The position numbers and the translations under genes were made by a program. From CANHEE01 sp043777755 (lineage in GTDB: Bacteria; Bacteroidota; Bacteroidia; Chitinophagales; Saprospiraceae), in the NCBI GenBank assembly GCA_043777755.1, contig JAYWHK010000035.1:1-14108 (forward strand): a DNA stretch of 14,108 nt, read 5' to 3'. Below are positions 1 through 5,105 of this stretch, piece by piece (position 1 is the first letter of the stretch; every line of letters starts with the position of its first letter). The notes under the pieces were generated by a model, which saw only the letters and a program-made list of their open reading frames with translations, made no database searches and was not told the origin of the DNA.

Positions 1-4
1 AAAA

Positions 5-34
5 AAAAGTCGTTACTCTTTTGCAACGACTTTT
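5..34 (-). terminator. intrinsic terminator hairpin, best on minus strand
   Basis: AAAAGTCGTT (5-14) pairs perfectly with AACGACTTTT (25-34) around a 10-base loop. Read on the minus strand, the stem runs into a tract of eight T (complement of positions 1-8), the classic intrinsic terminator form. On the plus strand only four T follow. What it terminates is unclear: the nearest minus-strand gene ends 730 bases away. Confidence 0.6.
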
Positions 35-48
35 CAACAACAAATTAT

Positions 49-63
49 AATCCCATGAACATA
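49..63 (+). repeat. 15-base direct repeat, copy 1
   Basis: AATCCCATGAACATA, identical to positions 294-308. It stands shortly after the 5-34 hairpin, separated by a TTTTCAAC-type junction and a short AT-rich spacer. The ATG inside opens a 19-codon frame (55-114). Confidence 0.85.
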
Positions 64-74
64 AATTCTTCGGT

Positions 75-123
75 CAGTAGCTTTCAACTTTCCATTTTGC
101 ATAATTTTTTTTGAAAGCTACTG
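75..123. repeat. perfect 13-base inverted repeat
   Basis: CAGTAGCTTTCAA (75-87) is the exact reverse complement of 111-123, with a 23-base loop (88-110). There is no good T tract after either arm, so it looks less like a terminator than its two neighbours. Its role is unknown. Confidence 0.8.
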
Positions 124-235
124 TATATATTAATATTAACCTTTTCGGTTTGAGTAGTCAAATATTTAAAATCAAGTTTTATTACTTTTATATTTTAAAT
201 TTATTCTTTTGACTTTTAGATTTTTAAGTGGTTTT

Positions 236-284
236 AATTGAGCCAGATTATAATGACCGTCCCTTGTCAATCTGGCTCAATTTT
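236..284. repeat. perfect 14-base inverted repeat, terminator-like
   Basis: AATTGAGCCAGATT (236-249) is the exact reverse complement of 269-282, around a 19-base loop. Four T end the right arm (281-284), followed by GAAC. It could act as a plus-strand terminator, but no upstream plus-strand gene is visible. The second copy of the 15-base direct repeat follows 11 bases after the right arm. Confidence 0.75.
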
Positions 285-293
285 GAACCTTTA

Positions 294-308
294 AATCCCA
301 TGAACATA
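294..308 (+). repeat. 15-base direct repeat, copy 2
   Basis: AATCCCATGAACATA, identical to 49-63. Here too it follows a hairpin right arm ending in TTTT, then a G/C base and AAC, then an AT-rich spacer. The embedded ATG opens a 20-codon frame (300-362). Confidence 0.85.
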
Positions 309-483
309 TCCAAAACTAAGCTGACTCTTTTGTCGAAACTTTTACTTTTGAATCATAAATAATACTCTGTCGTCCCTTACGTTTCTTATTTATAATACAA
401 AGATGCAGTCTTCTGAGAACCTGTGCAATAACACTTTTTGGCTGTTGTACTAAAAAATATAATTAATTATTGACAACTAACAA

Positions 484-621
484 TTGATAATCAATAACTT
501 ACATCTTTTTTTTTTATTTTTTGTGAAAAATAATTTTATTTTTGTAAAAAAAATAATTCAAAAAATAATTTTTATTTTTTTATAATTTTTTATTTTTAAA
601 ATATAAAACATTGATTATCAA
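484..621. repeat. 12-base inverted repeat around an ultra AT-rich block
   Basis: TTGATAATCAAT (484-495) recurs as its reverse complement at 610-621. Each arm is itself nearly palindromic (ATTGATAATCAAT), so each could also be an independent protein-binding site. The 114 bases between them are almost entirely A and T. No function can be assigned. Confidence 0.5.
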
Positions 622-767
622 GTACTTATAATTTTAAAAAAAATAAAAATTTTTGAATCTTTTTTGAAAAAAATTTATCAATTAAATTTTGTTTGCTGTA
701 TTATTTCTCAACATTGAGTTTATTTGTGGAAAAAACCTATTTTCAATACTTAAATTTTGGACGACAA

Positions 768-1433
768 TTATAAGATTTGCTCCCCGAGTACATTTATAGG
801 TTGCGACAAATCCCAATTGTTACTGGCAATTTGGCTTCTGAAACAATTCGTACGATAAACTGTGTTTTGTAAAACCTTATTGCTATGGTATTTTAGCCAT
901 TGATGCCTTACTTCTACGTAACTATCAATCCATTCTTTTTCATTGCCACCTTTATTAGGAGGAAATTCGCTGAACCGCTTGCGCAAAAAATCAGGAATAC
1001 CACCGCTGTGTATATAGCCGTCAAAAATTACCAACATCGCCAAGACCGTTTGAAAACCATTGGCACGATAAAATGCAGCTGCGGGCTTCCAATAAATATT
1101 GTCAAAAAAATCATCTTGCGTTTGCTGCATAATTTTGTCTTCTTTTCCAGCAGTAATCAATAAATTTTTGAATTTTGTACTTGTGTGCAATGGTTTTTCG
1201 CCAATAAGCGCCAAATAAGGTTTGAGTTGTTTGGCGTATTTTCCATTTGCATTGATGTACATTTTTAGTAAAATTGCCAAGTTTCCTTGTTCGGTGGTTT
1301 GCAATTTGCCGTAAGTAATTTGCTTCGTTTGATTCATTCCATCGGGAAGTACAGTCAAAGCATCGTAATTTGGTTTTTGATTGCCATTCTCAAAAACATA
1401 AATGACTTTATAGATTTTTTCTTTTGCATTCAT
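768..1433 (-). CDS. chitosanase, glycoside hydrolase family 46 type
   Basis: 221 residues, resembling the small GH46-type chitosanases that hydrolyse beta-1,4 bonds between glucosamine units. The N-terminal VFENG (Glu15) followed by DG (Asp31) and YGKLQTTEQGN (41-51) fits the region carrying the catalytic Glu and Asp. FFDNIYWKPA, IHSGGIPDFLRKRF, VRHQWL and NWDLSQ match the pattern I know for this family, and the length is usual. Oddly, no signal peptide is visible: the protein opens MNAKEKIYKV, so it is either cytoplasmic or exported by another route. A TATATTTG -7 box (1450-1457) lies 16 bases before the ATG. The gene stands alone, with AT-rich non-coding DNA on both sides. Family assignment is from recalled motifs; the substrate (chitosan or a related amino sugar polymer) is inferred. 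Confidence 0.8.
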   Translation of the reverse strand: MNAKEKIYKVIYVFENGNQKPNYDALTVLPDGMNQTKQITYGKLQTTEQGNLAILLKMYINANGKYAKQLKPYLALIGEKPLHTSTKFKNLLITAGKEDKIMQQTQDDFFDNIYWKPAAAFYRANGFQTVLAMLVIFDGYIHSGGIPDFLRKRFSEFPPNKGGNEKEWIDSYVEVRHQWLKYHSNKVLQNTVYRTNCFRSQIASNNWDLSQPINVLGEQIL

Positions 1434-1449
1434 TATATTAAAATTTTTA

Positions 1450-1457
1450 CAAATATA
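1450..1457 (-). promoter_or_regulatory. -7 box for the chitosanase gene
   Basis: TATATTTG on the minus strand matches the Bacteroidota TAnnTTTG element exactly, 16 bases before the ATG at 1433. The implied leader is only about ten bases. No clear -33 TTTG is visible. Confidence 0.55.
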
Positions 1458-1530
1458 TTATTTTTTATTTAATAAGTATTGGGGCTAAATTAATGATGAA
1501 TTCAAGTAACACGTAGTGAAATTATAAACA

Positions 1531-1566
1531 AAAAGCCTGTGTAAATCAAATTACACAGGCTTTTTT
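1531..1566. terminator. strong bidirectional terminator
   Basis: AAAAGCCTGTGTAA (1531-1544) pairs perfectly with 1551-1564 over a six-base loop. T tracts follow on both strands. It lies about 185 bases beyond the end of the minus-strand TonB_C gene and would protect the chitosanase gene from read-through. Confidence 0.8.
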
Positions 1567-1597
1567 GATGGCTTGATTTTATAACTATTTAGCGTTG

Positions 1598-1614
1598 AAA
1601 AATCGAAGATTTTT
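1598..1614. repeat. 7-base palindrome with 3-base loop
   Basis: AAAAATC, GAA, GATTTTT: a perfect stem with a triplet loop, eight bases left of the large repeat at 1622-1710. The same stem with loop GTA sits inside the related repeat at 11481-11497, so it appears to be a movable part of one repeat family. Confidence 0.6.
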
Positions 1615-1621
1615 TATTTTT

Positions 1622-1710
1622 ACCACGGAGAAACAGAGGTCACGGAGACAAAAAAATTAGCCTTCGGCTAATTTTTTTGCCAAACTCTGTGTTCTCCGTT
1701 TCTCCGTGGT
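1622..1710. repeat. nested palindromic repeat (CACGGAG family), copy 1
   Basis: The outer arms ACCACGGAGAAAC (1622-1634) and 1698-1710 are exact reverse complements. A second perfect 13-base stem (1650-1662 with 1666-1678, loop TTC) sits in the middle, built of A7 plus TTAGCC. The right half, starting CAAACTCTG at 1681 and ending CTCCGTGGT, recurs with small changes at 11501-11532. This is a dispersed, probably extragenic palindromic element and not a gene; it could also act in transcription termination. Confidence 0.75.
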
Positions 1711-1750
1711 GAAAAATTGCAAAAGTGGTAAATAGTTACTTGATTTTCTT

Positions 1751-2137
1751 TTAAAAATCAACACTTACTTTTGTTCCCATTTTACGAGCTTTACCAGCCA
1801 TAGTGCCTGGTGTCCAACGAGCAATTGATTTCACAGCTTCCAAAGCTGCTGCATCATGTTCAGGAGAACCAATGCTTCTGAATACACGGTGTCCCGAAGC
1901 AACACCTTCTGTGTCCACCCAAAAATAAACAACAACAGCACCTGCTTTGCGGTCACCTGCTGGTGTTTTTACATTTTTAGCAAGATATTTTGCCAAACCA
2001 TTGTCGCCACCGTCCAAAAACTTAGGGAAAACAGTTGATTCATCTGATACACTTGGTGCTGAAGTGCTTGCTTGTTGTGCTGAAACAGCTGCAATAGCAA
2101 AACAAAAAAGCAAAAAAGACAATACGATTTTTTTCAT
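1751..2137 (-). CDS. secreted TonB C-terminal-domain protein
   Basis: 128 residues from the ATG at 2137. The frame is open 17 codons further up, but the later start gives a clean signal peptide: two Lys, a hydrophobic stretch to about residue 18, and cleavage after SAQ near residue 21. A promoter (2167-2174) also lies between the two candidate starts. After a Ser/Thr-rich linker, residues about 38-128 match the TonB_C pattern: GLAKYLAKNVKTP, then GAVVVYFWVDTEG, then SIARWTPG and a final beta strand. True TonB proteins bind outer-membrane receptors and are tethered to the inner membrane by an N-terminal helix and a Pro-rich spacer. Both are missing here, so this is a free periplasmic domain, common in this phylum and of unknown role. 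Confidence 0.8.
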   Translation of the reverse strand: MKKIVLSFLLFCFAIAAVSAQQASTSAPSVSDESTVFPKFLDGGDNGLAKYLAKNVKTPAGDRKAGAVVVYFWVDTEGVASGHRVFRSIGSPEHDAAALEAVKSIARWTPGTMAGKARKMGTKVSVDF

Positions 2138-2166
2138 TTTTTTAAATTTTTTTATAAATTCTGAAA

Positions 2167-2174
2167 CAAATTTA
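2167..2174 (-). promoter_or_regulatory. -7 box for the TonB_C gene
   Basis: TAAATTTG on the minus strand, an exact TAnnTTTG match, 29 bases before the ATG at 2137. A second exact match, TATATTTG at 2237-2244, lies upstream and overlaps an inverted repeat, so the gene may have two promoters. Confidence 0.5.
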
Positions 2175-2211
2175 GTGTTTTTTATCAAAAAACATACGTT
2201 TTACAATGCAA

Positions 2212-2241
2212 ATTTGGATAATTTTAACGTTTTATCCAAAT
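2212..2241. promoter_or_regulatory. operator-like inverted repeat
   Basis: ATTTGGATAA (2212-2221) is the exact reverse complement of TTATCCAAAT (2232-2241), with a further AACGTT palindrome in the spacer. It begins inside the upstream candidate -7 box (2237-2244) and covers the predicted start of transcription. That arrangement suits a repressor site for the TonB_C gene; no binding protein can be named. Confidence 0.4.
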
Positions 2242-2275
2242 ATATTTATTGGTTATTCTAATTTTAAATATAAAA

Positions 2276-2300
2276 TAATGTGTTGAAAATCAATACATTA
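2276..2300 (-). terminator. weak hairpin after glgB
   Basis: A ten-base stem (2276-2285 with 2291-2300) with one G-U pair and a five-base loop, 18 bases past the glgB stop. On the minus strand it is followed by TTTTATATTT, not a pure T run, so termination is plausible but not sure. Confidence 0.35.
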
Positions 2301-2317
2301 CAATATAAATTCTAAAA

Positions 2318-4264
2318 TTATTTTTTATTTTTAGCTACTGATTTTTTTACAATTTTTTTCTTTTCTACCTTTATACATTCAAAAACCATCGTTGATAAAG
2401 GAGCGATTTTTATACTTAGGCTTTGCTGACGTTGGTGTTTTTCATTGTCAGTTGTTTTTATTTCATCATTGTTGAGCTGATTACTTCCTCCATAAATGGC
2501 ATTGTCAGAATTGAAAATTTCTTTCCAAACACCAGCCGTTGGTACACCTAACTCATACTGTTCCATTGTTTTTGGTGTAAAATTACAAACAACAAGCAAG
2601 GAATTTCCTGCTTTATCTTTTCGGATATAACTAATAATACTATTTTCTCTATCATCAAAAGAAATCCACTCAAAACCTTCGTTGGAGAATTGTAGCTCAT
2701 AAAGGGCTTCTTTTGTTTTGTACAACTCATTCAAATCCTGAATCGTCCGCTGCATACCTTGTCGCAATGGACTATCTGCAATAACGTGCCAATCCAATCC
2801 TCTATCGTGACTCCATTCTTCAAACTGTCCAAATTCTCCTCCCATAAACAGCAATTTTGTTCCAGGATGCGTAAACATATAAGTGAACATGGCACGGAGA
2901 TTTGCAAATTTTTGCCATTCATCGCCAGGCATACGTCCGATAAGCGAGCCTTTTCCATGTACTACCTCATCGTGAGAAAGCGGCATCATAAAATTTTCAG
3001 AAAAAGCATAAACAATACTAAAAGTAATTTCTTCTTGATGCCAACGGCGATGCTGCGTTTCTCTACCCATATATCGAAGCGTATCGTGCATCCAACCCAT
3101 CATCCATTTTTGACCGAAACCAAGACCACCTTCATAAGTAGGTTTTGAAACGCCTGCAAAAGCAGTACTTTCCTCAGCAATCATCACAGTATCTGGATAA
3201 TTGGCATAAACAGCTTCGTTTGCTTCTCTCAAAAAATGAATGGCTTCAAGGTTTTCTTTACCTCCATATTCATTCGGAATCCATTCGCCTTCTTTTCGAG
3301 AATAATCCAAATACAACATCGAAGCCACTGCGTCCACACGCAAACCATCTATATGATACCTATCCAACCAAAATAAAGCATTGGAAATCAAGAAACTACG
3401 AACTTCATTTCTTCCATAATTAAAAATCAAACTTTTCCAATCGGGATGATAACCTTTCCTTGGGTCGGCGTGTTCGTAGAGGTGTGTCCCATCAAAATAA
3501 GACAATCCATGACCATCTGTCGGAAAATGCGAAGGCACCCAATCCAATAAAACGCCAATATTTTCTTTATGAAAACGCTCTACCAAATACATAAAATCTT
3601 GTGGTGAGCCAAAACGACTCGTTGGCGCAAAATAACCTGTAATTTGATAACCCCATGAAGGGCCATAGGGATGCTCCATAACGGGCATCAACTCGACGTG
3701 CGTAAATTTCATTTTTTTGACATACGCTACCAATTCGTCCGCCAATTCTATATAAGATAATGCTCCAGCGTCACCAAAAACTTTCTTTTTCCAAGAACTC
3801 AAATGTACTTCATAAACAGACATGGGCTGAGGTTTGCCTATTTTTTCTTGGCGTTCCTTCATCCAAGTATCGTCAGACCACTCGTACCAAGTATCCCAAA
3901 CGATGGAAGCCGTTGCTGGTGGAATTTCCCAACGACGAGCATAAGGATCGCCTTTTTGGAATTTTTTACCATCGTAACTGGTGATTTGGTATTTATAAAC
4001 AGTTCCTTTACCGATATTTGGGATAAAACCTTCCCAAATACCAGAACCGTCCCATCTTGCTGTAAGCTGGTGTTTGTCACCATTCCAATTGTTGAAATGT
4101 CCAACGACACTGACCTGTGTTCCATTCGGTGCCCAGACAGCAAAATATGTTCCGTCTTGTCCATTCTCATCTTGTGTCAAATGGCTGCCCAATTTGTCAT
4201 AAATGCGAAAATGTTTTCCACTACGAAAAAGTTGTATGTCAAAATCTGTAAAGCGAGTCATCAT
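2318..4264 (-). CDS. glgB: 1,4-alpha-glucan branching enzyme
   Basis: 648 residues. It cuts alpha-1,4-glucan chains and rejoins the piece through an alpha-1,6 bond, making the branches of glycogen in the cytoplasm. Residues about 35-125 form the CBM48 beta-sandwich (YFAVWAPNGTQVSVVGHFNNW). The GH13 barrel follows, with all catalytic residues in place: nucleophile Asp311 in GLRVDAVASMLY, acid/base Glu364 in IAEEST and Asp432 in LSHDEVVHGKGS. The C-terminal beta domain ends in a Lys-rich tail (from about 632). It is shorter than E. coli GlgB (728 residues) because the extra N1 domain is absent, as in many bacteria. Two adjacent ATG codons (4264, 4261) leave the start uncertain by one residue. 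No other glycogen gene is nearby; it seems to be transcribed alone from the box at 4284-4291. Confidence 0.97.
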   Translation of the reverse strand: MMTRFTDFDIQLFRSGKHFRIYDKLGSHLTQDENGQDGTYFAVWAPNGTQVSVVGHFNNWNGDKHQLTARWDGSGIWEGFIPNIGKGTVYKYQITSYDGKKFQKGDPYARRWEIPPATASIVWDTWYEWSDDTWMKERQEKIGKPQPMSVYEVHLSSWKKKVFGDAGALSYIELADELVAYVKKMKFTHVELMPVMEHPYGPSWGYQITGYFAPTSRFGSPQDFMYLVERFHKENIGVLLDWVPSHFPTDGHGLSYFDGTHLYEHADPRKGYHPDWKSLIFNYGRNEVRSFLISNALFWLDRYHIDGLRVDAVASMLYLDYSRKEGEWIPNEYGGKENLEAIHFLREANEAVYANYPDTVMIAEESTAFAGVSKPTYEGGLGFGQKWMMGWMHDTLRYMGRETQHRRWHQEEITFSIVYAFSENFMMPLSHDEVVHGKGSLIGRMPGDEWQKFANLRAMFTYMFTHPGTKLLFMGGEFGQFEEWSHDRGLDWHVIADSPLRQGMQRTIQDLNELYKTKEALYELQFSNEGFEWISFDDRENSIISYIRKDKAGNSLLVVCNFTPKTMEQYELGVPTAGVWKEIFNSDNAIYGGSNQLNNDEIKTTDNEKHQRQQSLSIKIAPLSTMVFECIKVEKKKIVKKSVAKNKK

Positions 4265-4283
4265 ATATTTTTTTGATAAATAG

Positions 4284-4291
4284 CAAAAGTA
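4284..4291 (-). promoter_or_regulatory. -7 box for glgB
   Basis: TACTTTTG on the minus strand, an exact TAnnTTTG match, 19 bases before the first glgB ATG, in the 61-base gap to the membrane-protein gene. Confidence 0.55.
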
Positions 4292-4325
4292 ATTAAACCT
4301 TGCTAAAATACTACTATCTATTTGT

Positions 4326-5003
4326 TTATTTTTTACGAATCAATAGGCTCGCTGCCCAAAATAAATGGAACATTACAAGTGCAATCAAAGCCAAATAAGG
4401 CAAATAATATGGGTAATTTGGCAAACCCAAAGCATCAAACGAGGTGATTTTTTCACTAACAAACATATAATTACTACCCAACCAACTGTTAAAAAGCATC
4501 ATTATAGAAGCTAAAAGTATGGTCGTCGCCAAAGTTGTATAAATACTTTTGTAAGAAAGTCGGAAATTATCCACCAACATTTGGTAAAATGGTCCAGCGA
4601 TTAGAAACAAATGCCAAACAAAAAAAGGAGTAAAATACCAATCAATCGTCTGGATATTGGGTGTTGCAATTGCCATAAGTCCGCCAACACAGCCCCAATA
4701 ATAACCCAACTCAAATGCTTTGCGAGAGCGTGTATGTAAAGCGTAAATTATAGTAAATGCTGAAAAGTCGCACAAATGCAAAGGTAAATTATATTGAATA
4801 GACCATTCTTTTTGGATGATTTTACTGCCAACCAACGCCATTTCTATTAGTATAAAAACGATCGTAAAAATCCAAACATCACGTTTGCGATGCTGAATCG
4901 CTTGTTCTTTTTTTGCATAAAAAATAACAGCAATTAATGCTAAAAAACAAGCTGCAATTGCGGCTAAGTGGTTTTGGTCAAAAAGTTGGAAAGGTCGTAT
5001 CAT
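4326..5003 (-). CDS. TIGR02206 (YwaF/TMEM164-like) membrane protein
   Basis: 225 residues with about seven hydrophobic helices (roughly 12-30, 44-62, 77-91, 99-116, 122-142, 158-176, 200-222), so an integral membrane protein without a cleaved signal. I recognise the TIGR02206/YwaF family from LPLHLCDFSAF (73-83), TPFFVWHLFLI (125-135) and NSWLGSNYMF (172-181). The eukaryotic relative TMEM164 is an ether-phospholipid acyltransferase for which a conserved Cys and His were proposed as catalytic; Cys78 and His131 here are the natural counterparts. Acyl transfer in this bacterium is therefore an inference, not a known activity. Its promoter (5021-5028) directly follows the terminator of the upstream OmpA gene, so it is probably not part of that operon. 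Confidence 0.75.
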   Translation of the reverse strand: MIRPFQLFDQNHLAAIAACFLALIAVIFYAKKEQAIQHRKRDVWIFTIVFILIEMALVGSKIIQKEWSIQYNLPLHLCDFSAFTIIYALHTRSRKAFELGYYWGCVGGLMAIATPNIQTIDWYFTPFFVWHLFLIAGPFYQMLVDNFRLSYKSIYTTLATTILLASIMMLFNSWLGSNYMFVSEKITSFDALGLPNYPYYLPYLALIALVMFHLFWAASLLIRKK

Positions 5004-5020
5004 TTTGAAAAAATTTGATA

Positions 5021-5028
5021 CAAAGGTA
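5021..5028 (-). promoter_or_regulatory. -7 box for the TMEM164-like gene
   Basis: TACCTTTG on the minus strand, an exact TAnnTTTG match, 17 bases before the ATG at 5003. The T tract of the terminator at 5031-5077 runs straight into it, so the terminator stem occupies the place of a -33 element. Confidence 0.6.
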
Positions 5029-5030
5029 AA

Positions 5031-5077
5031 AAAAAATTGTTGTTTTGTAAGAATATTTTACAAAACAACAATTTTTT
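5031..5077 (-). terminator. terminator of the fur-transketolase-ompA operon
   Basis: A perfect 20-base stem (5031-5050 with 5058-5077) and a seven-base loop, 28 bases past the OmpA stop. Both ends of the stem are A/T runs; on the minus strand they give an unbroken T tract. The stem is AT-rich, but its length makes it convincing. Confidence 0.8.
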
Positions 5078-5105
5078 CAATCTCGTGTAAGACAATTCGT
5101 GATTT

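Larger units (their letters stand above)
1..767. other. gene-poor AT-rich region with hairpins and a direct repeat
   Basis: No open frame here looks like a full gene. The left 310 bases carry three unrelated perfect inverted repeats (5-34, 75-123, 236-282) and a 15-base direct repeat (49-63, 294-308). Positions 316-462 on the minus strand stay open for 48 codons with protein-like composition but no ATG. Positions about 460-760 are extremely AT-rich by eye, mostly runs of A and T, and contain a 12-base inverted repeat (484-495 against 610-621). This is the downstream flank of the minus-strand chitosanase gene, yet no convincing terminator sits right after its stop codon. Confidence 0.7.

Noticed and set aside
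1..310. Integron attC sites or a cassette array suggested by the tandem hairpins
   Set aside because: No GTTRRRY/RYYYAAC core sites flank the stems, the arms are perfect without the usual unpaired bases, and no cassette-sized frames lie between them.
1..767. CRISPR array
   Set aside because: The direct repeat occurs only twice, 245 bases apart, with no regular spacers and no cas gene.
2138..2188. Seventeen extra N-terminal residues on the TonB_C protein
   Set aside because: They would bury the signal peptide behind a charged Lys-rich stretch, and the -7 box at 2167-2174 lies within them.
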